64,000 bases of DNA from JAENVU01 sp963801105 (lineage in GTDB: Bacteria > Actinomycetota > Acidimicrobiia > IMCC26256 > JAENVU01): NCBI GenBank assembly GCA_963801105.1, contig CAWDDH010000003.1, forward strand, positions 1,116,001 through 1,180,000, given 5' to 3'. The notes under the pieces are model-generated. The model searched no databases. It had not been told where the DNA came from and saw nothing but the letters and a program-made list of their open reading frames with translations. Positions 39,549 through 48,343 of the stretch are shown in pieces. Made by a program: the position numbers and the translations under genes. Within the stretch, counting starts at the first letter, position 1. Every line of letters starts with the position of its first letter.

Positions 39549-40888
39549 GCGCGTCGGGCAAGGAGGTGCGCGAGACGCGCATCGTCACTCGTCGGCTCCG
39601 CGAGGTGCGCGACTCCTTCACCTACGAGGCGGCCCGGGCCGACGGCGCCTACACCGTCTGGGAGCGCGTGCTGAAGGCCAATGACCCGGCGGACGTCCTC
39701 GCCCAGGTCAAAGCCTCGGGCCTACGCGGTCGGGGCGGCGCGAACTTCCCCACCGCGATCAAGTGGGAGTCGCTGCCCGACGTCCACCCGCGGTACCTCG
39801 TCATCAACGGGGACGAGGGCGAGCCGTCCACGTTCAAGGACCGCGAGCTCATCGAGAAGGATCCCCACCAGCTGATCGAGGGCATCGCGATCGAGGCGTT
39901 CGCGTGTGGGATCCATACCTGCTTCGTCTACCTCCGCGGTGAGTTCGCGCTCGGAGCGGACCGCGCCGAGCAGGCCCTCGCCGACGCGCGCGCCAACGGT
40001 TGGATCGGCAAGAACATCGCCGGGAGCGGCTACGACCTCGAGATCGTGCTCCACCGCGGTGCCGGTGCGTACATCTGTGGCGAGGAGAGCGCGCTGATCG
40101 AGAGCCTCGAGGGCAAGCGCGGGATGCCCCGCATCAAGCCACCGCTGCCGATCCACTCGGGCGTCTACGCCAAGCCGACGGTCGTGAACAATGTCGAGAC
40201 CGTGAGCACGCTCCCGCACATCATGACCATGGGCGGCGAGAAGTATGCCGAGCTCGGCGTGAACCGCAGCACCGGGACGCGCATCGCGGCGATCTCGGGA
40301 CACGTCCAACGTCCCGGCATCTACGAGATCGAGTTCGGGATGACCTTCCGCGAGATCATCTTCGAGCTCGCGGGCGGGATCCGCGAGGACCGCGCGCTCA
40401 AGTTCTTCCTGCCCGGTGGAGCGTCGTTCCAATGGCTCACGCCGATCGACGAGCACCTCGACCAGAGCTATGACATCGACGACATCTCCGCGAAGCTCGG
40501 CACGACCCTCGGCTCGGGGGCGATCATGGTCTACGACGAGACCACGGACCCGCTGCTCGTCGCCTGGCGGCTCGCGAAGTTCTTCGCGCACGAGTCCTGT
40601 GGGAAGTGCACGCCGTGTCGCGAGGGCACCGGCTGGCTCGAGAAGGTGCTCTACCGCATGAGCCACGGTCAGGGCCGTCCCGGCGACCTGGACCTGCTCG
40701 TCTCGGTCAGCGCGGACATCTCGCCGGACGTGATGCGAGCGCCCTTCACCCAGACCACGATCTGCCCGCTCGGGCCGTCGCCGGTCAGCGCGGTGGCGAG
40801 CGTCGCGAAGTACTTCCGGGCGGAGGCGGAGGCCGCGTGCGCGGCCGGGCCCACGTCGATCCCCGTGACCGCGGGGGTGTCGCAGTGA
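39545..40888 (+). CDS. nuoF: NADH-quinone oxidoreductase subunit F (operon 1)
   Basis: A 447-residue subunit that binds NADH and FMN and holds cluster N3. SGLRGRGGANFPTAIKW is the NADH/FMN glycine loop, INGDEGEPSTFKDR the FMN site, GAGAYICGEESALIESLEG the family signature, and ESCGKCTPCREG plus the later TTICPLG Cys bind [4Fe-4S]. GTG 39545 overlaps the nuoE stop. Presence of this subunit shows that operon 1 encodes an NADH-using complex I. Confidence 0.97.
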   Translation: MSASGKEVRETRIVTRRLREVRDSFTYEAARADGAYTVWERVLKANDPADVLAQVKASGLRGRGGANFPTAIKWESLPDVHPRYLVINGDEGEPSTFKDRELIEKDPHQLIEGIAIEAFACGIHTCFVYLRGEFALGADRAEQALADARANGWIGKNIAGSGYDLEIVLHRGAGAYICGEESALIESLEGKRGMPRIKPPLPIHSGVYAKPTVVNNVETVSTLPHIMTMGGEKYAELGVNRSTGTRIAAISGHVQRPGIYEIEFGMTFREIIFELAGGIREDRALKFFLPGGASFQWLTPIDEHLDQSYDIDDISAKLGTTLGSGAIMVYDETTDPLLVAWRLAKFFAHESCGKCTPCREGTGWLEKVLYRMSHGQGRPGDLDLLVSVSADISPDVMRAPFTQTTICPLGPSPVSAVASVAKYFRAEAEAACAAGPTSIPVTAGVSQ

Positions 40889-43554
40889 CCGACCAGGTGT
40901 CGATCACGATCGACGGGAAGACCGTCGCCGTGCCCAGGGGCGAGCTGCTCATCAAGGCCGCCCAGGAGCACGGCACGTACATTCCGCGCTTCTGCTGGCA
41001 CGAGCGGATGAAGCCGGTCGGCATGTGCCGCATGTGCCTCGTCGAGGTGGAGGGGATACGCGGGCTCCCGCCCGCATGCACGCTCCCGGTCGCCGACGGC
41101 ATGGTCGTGAGCACCGTCTCGGACGCGGTCAAGCGGGCCCAGGACGGTGTGCTCGAGCTGCTGCTCGTGAACCATCCGCTCGACTGCCCGGTGTGCGACC
41201 GCGGCGGCGAATGCCCATTGCAGGACACCACGCTCGCGTTCGGACCGGGTGAGTCGCGTTTCAACGAGGAGAAGCGCCACTGGGAGAAGCCGATCCCGAT
41301 CTCGGATCTCGTCCTGCTCGACCGCGAGCGCTGTATCCAGTGCGCGCGGTGCACACGCTTCGCGGACGAGATCGCGGGCGACCCCCTCATCAGCTTCTAC
41401 GACCGCGGTGGGCACACCGAGATCGCGACGTTCCCCGACGAGCCGTTCGCGTCGTACTTCTCCGGCAACACGGTCCAGATCTGCCCGGTGGGCGCGCTGA
41501 CCGCGAAGCCGTACCGCTTCCGTGCTCGGCCGTGGGACCTCGCGGCGACCGAGACCAGCTGCACGACGTGCGCGATGCACTGTCGGGGCGCGCTGGAGTC
41601 CAGCTCCAATCGCCTGGTCCGCCTGCTCGGCGTCGACAGCGAGCCGGTCAACCAGGGCTGGCTCTGCGACAAGGGCCGCTACGGCTACGAGGCGGTCCAC
41701 CACGACAGCCGCGTGCTGCACCCGATGGTCCGCCGCGGCGACGCGCTCGTCCGGTGCTCGTGGCCGGAGGCGCTCGACGCCGCGGCCGACGCGCTGCGCG
41801 ACACCCTCGCCGGGCGTGGCGCGACCGCCATCGGCGTGCTCGGCGGTGCCCGCGGGACCAACGAGGACGCGTACGTCTGGGCCCGGTTCGCCAAGGGCGT
41901 GCTCCGAACGGACAACGTCGACGCACAGCCCGGCGACGGCCTGCCGGCCGAGGTCACGCTCGGGCTGCCGGGTGCGACGATCGCGGACCTCGACCACGCC
42001 GGCGCGATCGTCGTGCTCGGCGTGGACCTCAAGGAGGAGCTGCCCGTCCTGTACCTGCGGGCGCGCCGCGCCGCCGAGGACCTCGGCGTTCCGCTGGTGG
42101 AGATCCACCCCACCGCGACCGGGCTCGCCCCGTATGCCGCGGCCTCCGTTCGTCCGGCGCCGGGCGAACTGGCGACGGCCGTGGCCGCGCTGGTCGGCGC
42201 GCTCGGGGGAACTGCGTCCGGCGATGCCGCGGTCGATGCCGCAGCCGCCGCGATCTCGGCCGGTTCGGGCGATCTGGTGGTCGTCGCCGGCCGGGGCAAC
42301 CTGGCCGCGTCGACCGATGACACCGTCGCCGCCCTGGCCCAACTGCGCGACCGACCCGGCACGCGGTTCCTGACCGCCCTCCGGCGCAGCAACGTCCGGG
42401 GTGCCCTCGACCTCGGCCTGGCCCCCGGCTTCCTCCCCGGGCGGGTCAGCCTCGAGGCCGGGCGCGAGTGGTTCGAGGATGCCTGGGGTGCCGTTCCGAG
42501 CGAGGTCGGGCTCGACGCGGCCGGCATCCTGGCGGCGGCGGCCGCCGGTGGCATCGACACCCTCGTGCTGCTCGGAACGGACCCACACGACGACTGCCCC
42601 GACCGCGACCTCGCAGCGCGGGGGCTCGCAGGCGCGCGATTCACGATTGCCGTCGACATGTTCCTCACCGACACCACGCGTGACGCCGACGTGTTCCTGC
42701 CCGTCACCGCATGGGGCGAGCAGGACGGCACCGTCACCAACGTCGAGGGCCGGGTGCAGCGCGTGGGGCGCCGGGTCTCGCCCGAGGGCACGGCCATGCC
42801 GGACTGGCGGATCGCCGCGGAGCTGGCGTTCCGCCTGCGTGAGGACTTCGATCTCGCGACCGCCGCCGAGGTGCAGGACGAGATCGCACGGGTCGCGCCC
42901 GCGTTTGCAGGGGTCGACGCCGCGCTCGTCCACCGGGCGCGCGACGGTGTCGTGCTGCCTCTCGCGGACCACCGGGACGAGCTGGTGCTGGGACCGCTGT
43001 CCATCCCGTTGACGGACGCGTCGTGGGAGCCGATCGTGCCGGGGAGGGTCGACGCGACCAGCGCGGAGCCCGTCGTCCCCAACGCCGACGCACCCGACGA
43101 GGGCGCGACATCGACGGCCGAAGCGGACACGGAGCAGCCGGCCGCGGACGAGCCCGTGGTCGCCGGTCCCGACGTTCCCCCGCTCCACACCTGGACCGAC
43201 GCGGCCCCGGTCGGGGACCGCCCCGGCCGTGACGCCTACGCTCTGCGGCTCGTGAGCGCGCGCGTCCTCTACGACGGCGGGATCGAGGTCGCGGCGACGC
43301 CCGCCTTCGACCCGCTCGTGCGCCCCGGCGTGCTGCGCGTCAACCCGCACGACCGTGACCGCGTCGGGGTGACCGACGGCGGCTCGGTGCGCGTGACCTC
43401 GGCGCGCGGCCAGCTCGAGATCGCGGTGACGGGCGACCCGTCGGTGCCGGTGGGCATCGCCGCGCTGGCCTGGAACCTCCCCGATCACCCGGCGGCGGTG
43501 CTCGTGGACGCGAGCGCTGCAGTGACGGACCTGCGCGTGGAGTCGATCCGATGA
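40885..43554 (+). CDS. nuoG: NADH-quinone oxidoreductase subunit G (operon 1)
   Basis: An 889-residue subunit with the FeS chain of the peripheral arm. The N-terminal ferredoxin part has FCWHERMKPVGMCRMCLVEV (N1b), the NHPLDCPVCDRGGECPLQD loop with His plus three Cys (N5), and CIQCARC with ICPVGA (N4). An extra CTTCAMHC plus a later LCDKG Cys fits cluster N7, kept only in some bacteria. The rest is the molybdopterin-oxidoreductase-like domain without Mo. A hydrophilic, acidic Ala/Glu/Pro linker (about residues 722-770) precedes the C-terminal beta domain. Confidence 0.95.
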   Translation: MTDQVSITIDGKTVAVPRGELLIKAAQEHGTYIPRFCWHERMKPVGMCRMCLVEVEGIRGLPPACTLPVADGMVVSTVSDAVKRAQDGVLELLLVNHPLDCPVCDRGGECPLQDTTLAFGPGESRFNEEKRHWEKPIPISDLVLLDRERCIQCARCTRFADEIAGDPLISFYDRGGHTEIATFPDEPFASYFSGNTVQICPVGALTAKPYRFRARPWDLAATETSCTTCAMHCRGALESSSNRLVRLLGVDSEPVNQGWLCDKGRYGYEAVHHDSRVLHPMVRRGDALVRCSWPEALDAAADALRDTLAGRGATAIGVLGGARGTNEDAYVWARFAKGVLRTDNVDAQPGDGLPAEVTLGLPGATIADLDHAGAIVVLGVDLKEELPVLYLRARRAAEDLGVPLVEIHPTATGLAPYAAASVRPAPGELATAVAALVGALGGTASGDAAVDAAAAAISAGSGDLVVVAGRGNLAASTDDTVAALAQLRDRPGTRFLTALRRSNVRGALDLGLAPGFLPGRVSLEAGREWFEDAWGAVPSEVGLDAAGILAAAAAGGIDTLVLLGTDPHDDCPDRDLAARGLAGARFTIAVDMFLTDTTRDADVFLPVTAWGEQDGTVTNVEGRVQRVGRRVSPEGTAMPDWRIAAELAFRLREDFDLATAAEVQDEIARVAPAFAGVDAALVHRARDGVVLPLADHRDELVLGPLSIPLTDASWEPIVPGRVDATSAEPVVPNADAPDEGATSTAEADTEQPAADEPVVAGPDVPPLHTWTDAAPVGDRPGRDAYALRLVSARVLYDGGIEVAATPAFDPLVRPGVLRVNPHDRDRVGVTDGGSVRVTSARGQLEIAVTGDPSVPVGIAALAWNLPDHPAAVLVDASAAVTDLRVESIR

Positions 43555-44762
43555 GCGCGCTCGGCCTCCTCGGCGCGGACCCGCTCCTCGAGGGCTCGAT
43601 CGACCTCGAGGTCGTCCTGATCGTGATCGGCAAGACGATCGTCGTCTTCGCGCTGCTGCTCGTCCTCGTCCTCTTCTACATCTGGTTCATGCGCAAGGTC
43701 ATCGCGGACATGCAGAACCGGATCGGCCCCGACAAGGCCGGGCCGTGGGGCATCCTCCAGACGCTCGCCGACGGCATCAAGCTCTTCTTCAAGGAGCAGT
43801 CGATCCCGGACTCCGCGGACCGGTTCGTGTTCCGTCTCGCGCCGTACCTCTCCGCGCTGCCGGCCTTCCTCGCGTTCTCGATCATCCCCATCGGCGGCAG
43901 GGTCTCGATCGCCGGGCACCAGACCTACCTCCAGCTGGCCGATCCTCCGATCGGCGTCCTGTTCCTGCTGATGATGTCGGGGATCGGGCTCTACGGCGTG
44001 ATGCTCGCCGGATGGTCGAGTGGCTCCAAGTACCCGCTGCTCGGCGCGGTGCGGGCCTCGGCGCAGCTGCTGTCCTATGAGGCCGCGTTCAGCCTGTCGG
44101 TCGTCGCGGTGCTGATCCACGCAGGCACGCTCACGACGCGCGGCATCGCCGACGCGCAGGCCTGGACGAGCTGGCACTCCTTCGTCACGGAGTGGTACTG
44201 GAGCATCGCGATCGTGTCGTTCGTGATCTTCCTGATCGCCGCGGTGGCCGAGACCAACCACCCGCCGTTCGACCTCGTCGAGGCGGAGCAGGAGCTCGTC
44301 GGCGGCTTCCACACCGAGTACACCGGCATGCGGTTCGCGATCTTCTTCCTCGCCGAGTTCATGAACGTCATCACGATGTCGGCGATCGCGGTGACGCTGT
44401 TCCTCGGTGGGCCGTCGGGTCCCGCGCTCGGGTTCCTGCCGGCGGCGGGCGTGGTGAACGTCTGGATCATGCCTGTCTTCTGGTTCTTCGTGAAGGTCCT
44501 CGCGTTGCTCTTCGGGACCGTGTGGCTGCGGGCTTCGCTCCCGCGGCTGCGGTACGACCAGCTGATGGACCTCGGGTGGAAGTGGCTGATCGAGCTCTCG
44601 TTCCTCGCGGTGATGGTGACCGCCGTGGTCGTCGTGGCGCGCGACCAGAACTGGGACCGTTGGATCGCGGTGCCGGGGGCGTTCGGCGGGGCGATCCTCG
44701 TGCTCGGCGTGCTGCGCCTGTGCATGCCCAAGCGCGACGAGTCCGTCAGCGAGATGGTCTGA
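43551..44762 (+). CDS. nuoH: NADH-quinone oxidoreductase subunit H (operon 1)
   Basis: A 403-residue membrane subunit with eight or more helices, forming the quinone tunnel and the E-channel. Signatures: MQNRIGPDKAGPWGILQTLADGIK, GWSSGSKYPLLGAVRASAQL-LSYE, and AETNHPPFDLVEAEQELVGGFHTEYTG with the Glu cluster. The C-terminus RYDQLMDLGWKW-L is typical. It overlaps nuoG (ATGA) and nuoI (one base). Confidence 0.97.
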   Translation: MSALGLLGADPLLEGSIDLEVVLIVIGKTIVVFALLLVLVLFYIWFMRKVIADMQNRIGPDKAGPWGILQTLADGIKLFFKEQSIPDSADRFVFRLAPYLSALPAFLAFSIIPIGGRVSIAGHQTYLQLADPPIGVLFLLMMSGIGLYGVMLAGWSSGSKYPLLGAVRASAQLLSYEAAFSLSVVAVLIHAGTLTTRGIADAQAWTSWHSFVTEWYWSIAIVSFVIFLIAAVAETNHPPFDLVEAEQELVGGFHTEYTGMRFAIFFLAEFMNVITMSAIAVTLFLGGPSGPALGFLPAAGVVNVWIMPVFWFFVKVLALLFGTVWLRASLPRLRYDQLMDLGWKWLIELSFLAVMVTAVVVVARDQNWDRWIAVPGAFGGAILVLGVLRLCMPKRDESVSEMV

Positions 44763-45403
44763 TGGGGCTCGCGAAGGGGTTCGGCGTCACGTTCCGGCAG
44801 ATGTTCCGGCCGCGCGTCACCACGGAATACCCGGACGAGAAGCGTCCCAAGCCCGAGCGCTTCCACGGCCGTCACGTCCTCAACCGGTACGAGGACGGCA
44901 TGGAGAAGTGCATCGGGTGCGAGCTGTGCGCGGGGGTCTGCCCGGCCCGCTGCATCTACGTGCGCGGTGCCGACAATCCTCCCGATGCGCCGGTCTCGCC
45001 CGGCGAGCGTTACGGCTTCGTGTACGAGATCAACTACCTCCGCTGCATCCACTGCGACATGTGCGTCGAGGCGTGCCCGACGGAGGCGATCACCGAGACG
45101 AAGCTGTTCGAGTTCTCCTTCACGAACCGGGCGGACGCGATCTACACCAAGTCCGAGCTCCTGGTGGGCGACGACGGGCGGGCCCGGCGCCAGCCGTGGG
45201 AGCTGTGGTTGGGCGGCGAGGACGACCACACGAGCGCCTGGATGCGGGCGACCTCCCCGAGCGGCGACGTGACCCGGGAGGGACGCGTCGCGTGGAGTCG
45301 GGAGCTCGGGTTCGGTGAGCGGCTCCCCGAGGACGGCCAACGCCCCCCACGCGCCGCGAGAGTCGAACCCGAGGTCGAGCCCGAAGGTGAGGACCATGCC
45401 TGA
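44762..45403 (+). CDS. nuoI: NADH-quinone oxidoreductase subunit I (operon 1)
   Basis: A 213-residue ferredoxin-like subunit with clusters N6a and N6b: CIGCELCAGVCPARC and CIHCDMCVEACPTEA. GVTFRQMFRP at the start is the amphipathic membrane-facing helix. The C-terminal 60 residues are a charged, poorly conserved tail. ATG 44762 shares one base with the nuoH stop. It passes electrons from NuoG to N2 on NuoB. Confidence 0.96.
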   Translation: MGLAKGFGVTFRQMFRPRVTTEYPDEKRPKPERFHGRHVLNRYEDGMEKCIGCELCAGVCPARCIYVRGADNPPDAPVSPGERYGFVYEINYLRCIHCDMCVEACPTEAITETKLFEFSFTNRADAIYTKSELLVGDDGRARRQPWELWLGGEDDHTSAWMRATSPSGDVTREGRVAWSRELGFGERLPEDGQRPPRAARVEPEVEPEGEDHA

Positions 45404-45950
45404 GCTCGTCCTCTTCTTCGTGTTCGCCGGTCTGGCGCTGATCGCCGCGCTCGGGGTGGTGCTGGCGAAGAACCCGGTGCACTCGGCACTGTTCCTCGTG
45501 AGCGTGCTCATCTCGATCGCGGTGCTGTTCATCCTCCAGGACGCCCAGCTGCTGGCCGCGGTGCAGGTGATCGTCTACGCGGGCGCGATCGTTGTCCTCT
45601 TCCTCTTCGTGATCATGCTGCTCGGGGTCGACCGCAGCGAGTCCACGGCCGAGACGCTGCGCCTCCAGCGGCCCGCCGCCATCTTCATCGGGGTCGTCTC
45701 GGCGGCCGCGCTCATCGGCCTCGGCTGGGACCACTGGGCCACCGGGCAGCAGTCCGCCCGGGGGGTCGTGGCGCCGCGGGTGGGCAACGTGCGCGGGGTC
45801 GCCGAGAGCCTCTTCACCTCGTTCCTCTGGCCGTTCGAGCTGACCGCGGTGCTGCTTCTCGCCGCGGTGATCGGGGGCGTCGTCCTGGCGCGCCGCTCGC
45901 ACATGCGCCCCGATGAGGAACTGACCGAGCTCGAGGAGCAGGGATCGTGA
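45396..45950 (+). CDS. nuoJ: NADH-quinone oxidoreductase subunit J (operon 1)
   Basis: A 184-residue membrane subunit with five helices. VLAKNPVHSALFLVSVLISIAVLFI and AVQVIVYAGAIVVLFLFVIMLL are the conserved core, the latter holding the pi-bulge helix and Glu-free Tyr-Ala-Gly motif. The tail is acidic. ATG 45396 overlaps the nuoI end by 8 bases; GTG of nuoK overlaps its stop. Confidence 0.95.
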   Translation: MPELVLFFVFAGLALIAALGVVLAKNPVHSALFLVSVLISIAVLFILQDAQLLAAVQVIVYAGAIVVLFLFVIMLLGVDRSESTAETLRLQRPAAIFIGVVSAAALIGLGWDHWATGQQSARGVVAPRVGNVRGVAESLFTSFLWPFELTAVLLLAAVIGGVVLARRSHMRPDEELTELEEQGS

Positions 45951-46267
45951 TCGCGTCCGCGCAGGTCACGCCGACCTACTACCTCGTCTTCGCCGCGGTC
46001 CTGTTCGCGGTCGGAGCGGTGGGGCTGCTGGTGCGGCGCAACGTGCTCGTGATGTTCATGTGCGTGGAGCTGATGCTCAACGCGGTCAACCTGACCTTCG
46101 TGGCGTTCTCGCGGGCGCTGGACGACATCGGTGGCCAGACCATCGTGTTCTTCGTCCTCGTCGTCGCCGCCGCCGAGGTCGCAGTGGGGCTCGCGATCAT
46201 CGTGGCCATCTTCCGGGGCCGTCGCAGTGGTGCGACCGCCGACGACGTCGACGTGCTCTCGGGGTAG
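45947..46267 (+). CDS. nuoK: NADH-quinone oxidoreductase subunit K (operon 1)
   Basis: A 106-residue, three-helix subunit of the MrpC/NuoK type. LLVRRNVLVMFMCVELMLNAVNLTF contains the Glu of helix two and AAAEVAVGLAIIVAIF the Glu of helix three, both part of the half-channel for proton transfer. GTG 45947 overlaps the nuoJ stop. Length is normal for the family. Confidence 0.96.
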   Translation: MIASAQVTPTYYLVFAAVLFAVGAVGLLVRRNVLVMFMCVELMLNAVNLTFVAFSRALDDIGGQTIVFFVLVVAAAEVAVGLAIIVAIFRGRRSGATADDVDVLSG

Positions 46268-46282
46268 GGGACCCCATCTTCC

Positions 46283-48343
46283 ATGGCTCGTGACCTCCTG
46301 GACCTCGTGTGGCTCGTCCCACTGCTGCCGCTCAGCGGTGTGGTGATCCTGCTGCTCGCGGGCAAGCGCATCGGCGACCCGAAGGCGGGTTGGCTCGCGA
46401 CCGCGCTCATGGGCCTCGCGTTCGTCTGGTCCGTCGTGATGCTCGCGGCCCTGCTGTCGCTGCCCGCCGACGCGCGGTCGCACACGAGCGACGTGTACAC
46501 GTGGCTCTCGATCGGCAACCTGCGTGTGCACCTCGGGTTCCTGGCCGATCCGCTGTCGGTCACGTGGATCCTGCTCGTCACCGGAGTCGGCTCGCTGATC
46601 CACCTGTACGCGATCGGGTACATGCACGGCGACGAGCGGTACTCGCGGTTCTTCGCCTACTTCAACCTGTTCGCCACGGCCATGCTCGTGCTGGTGCTCG
46701 CGAGCAGCTTCCTGCTCACGTTCCTCGGTTGGGAAGGCGTCGGGCTCTGCTCGTACCTCCTCATCGGGTTCTGGTACGAGCGGCCGCGGGCCTCGAGCGC
46801 GTCGCTGAAGGCGTTCGTGACCAACCGGGTCGGCGACTTCGGCTTCATGATCGCGATGTTCTTCATCGTCGGGTCGCTCGGCAGCCTCGACTACGCCGCC
46901 ATGGGCCAGGCGTCGGGCATGGCGAAGTCCACCGCGACGGCCATCGCGCTGCTGTTGTTCCTCGGCTGCGTCGGCAAGAGCGCGCAGATCGGGCTCCATG
47001 TGTGGCTACCCGACGCGATGGAGGGCCCGACCCCGGTCTCGGCGCTGATCCACGCGGCGACCATGGTCACTGCCGGCGTGTTCCTGGTGTGCCGGGCGCA
47101 TCCGTTCTTCGAGCGCAGCGGAACGGCGATGGACGTCGTCGCGATCGTCGGCGCGCTCACGGCGTTCCTCGCCGGGACCGTCGCGCTCGTCCAGCCCGAC
47201 ATCAAACGGGTGCTCGCCTACAGCACCGTCAGCCAGCTCGGGTACATGTTCCTCGCCGCGGGTGTGGGCGCGTACTCGATCGCGGTGTTCTTCGTGCTGA
47301 TGCACGCGTGTTACAAGGCGACGCTGTTCCTCGGGTCGGGAACCGTGATCCACGGGACCCACGAGAACCAGGACATCCGGACGATGGGCGGCCTCCGACG
47401 CTTCATGCCGATCACGTCGATGGCCTTCGTCGTCGCGACGCTCGCGATCGCCGGTGTCCCGCCGCTCGCCGGCTTCTGGGCGAAGGACGACGCCATCAGC
47501 AGCGCGTTCTTCGGACACGACTACGGCGTGTACCTCGTCGGCCTCCTCGCGGCGTTGCTCACGGCGATGTACATGACCCGCGAGGTCGTGCTCGTCTTCT
47601 TCGGCAACGAGCGGTTCCACCCGCCCGTCGCGGTCACGCGCGCCGGGGACGCGGCCACCTCCGGGCTGTCGGATGGCGATGACGCCGCGTTCGCCGCGCT
47701 CGCGGTGCACGAGCACGACATCACCGCGTCCCCGACGGTCGACTACGGGAATCCGCCCGCGCCGCCACCACCGGGCGAGCCCCACGAGGGCAACGGGTTG
47801 ATGACCATGCCGGTGGTGGTCCTCGCGTTCCTCGCGATCGTGGGTGGGCTCATCGACCTTCCGTTCACGAAGCTCGAGTTCCTCAACCACTTCCTCGAGC
47901 CGGTGTTCGAGGGTGCGCCGGCGCCGGCGCCTACGAGCTTCTGGTCCGCGTTCGGCCTCGACGTCGTCGCCGTCACCGTCGCGACCATCGGCATCGCGTT
48001 CGCGTACCGGATGTACCGGCGGGGCCTCGAGGATCCGGCCGTCGATCCGCTCGATCGCCGGCTGGGACCGCTCGGACGGCTCTTCGGGCACGCCTGGTAC
48101 TACGACGAGGGGATCGCCGCTCTCGTCGGTGGCCCCGTCCGGCGCGCCGCCCGGTGGACCGCCGACGTCTTCGACCAGAAGGTGATCGACGGCGCCGTCA
48201 ACGGCGTCGCGCACGCGTTCGCCGCCGCGGGCACGGGGCTGCGCCGGGTGCAGACGGGGCTCGTGCGTCAGTACGCACTCGGCATCGCCGTCGGGATGGT
48301 CGCGTTGCTCGTCTGGGCGGTCTGGCGGGTGGGGATCGCGTGA
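46283..48343 (+). CDS. nuoL: NADH-quinone oxidoreductase subunit L (operon 1)
   Basis: A 686-residue antiporter-like proton-pumping subunit. GWEGVGLCSYLLIGFWYERP (Glu-bearing helix), HVWLPDAMEGPTPVSALIHAATMVTAGVFL and the LAYSTVSQLGYMF segment define it. The long lateral helix lies near the end (VDPLDRR ... AYRMYRRG region and the final helices). A hydrophilic insertion of about 55 residues (about 450-505), rich in Ala, Asp, Gly and Pro, interrupts the C-terminal part and is absent in NuoL2. It starts 15 bases after nuoK. Confidence 0.95.
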   Translation: MARDLLDLVWLVPLLPLSGVVILLLAGKRIGDPKAGWLATALMGLAFVWSVVMLAALLSLPADARSHTSDVYTWLSIGNLRVHLGFLADPLSVTWILLVTGVGSLIHLYAIGYMHGDERYSRFFAYFNLFATAMLVLVLASSFLLTFLGWEGVGLCSYLLIGFWYERPRASSASLKAFVTNRVGDFGFMIAMFFIVGSLGSLDYAAMGQASGMAKSTATAIALLLFLGCVGKSAQIGLHVWLPDAMEGPTPVSALIHAATMVTAGVFLVCRAHPFFERSGTAMDVVAIVGALTAFLAGTVALVQPDIKRVLAYSTVSQLGYMFLAAGVGAYSIAVFFVLMHACYKATLFLGSGTVIHGTHENQDIRTMGGLRRFMPITSMAFVVATLAIAGVPPLAGFWAKDDAISSAFFGHDYGVYLVGLLAALLTAMYMTREVVLVFFGNERFHPPVAVTRAGDAATSGLSDGDDAAFAALAVHEHDITASPTVDYGNPPAPPPPGEPHEGNGLMTMPVVVLAFLAIVGGLIDLPFTKLEFLNHFLEPVFEGAPAPAPTSFWSAFGLDVVAVTVATIGIAFAYRMYRRGLEDPAVDPLDRRLGPLGRLFGHAWYYDEGIAALVGGPVRRAARWTADVFDQKVIDGAVNGVAHAFAAAGTGLRRVQTGLVRQYALGIAVGMVALLVWAVWRVGIA

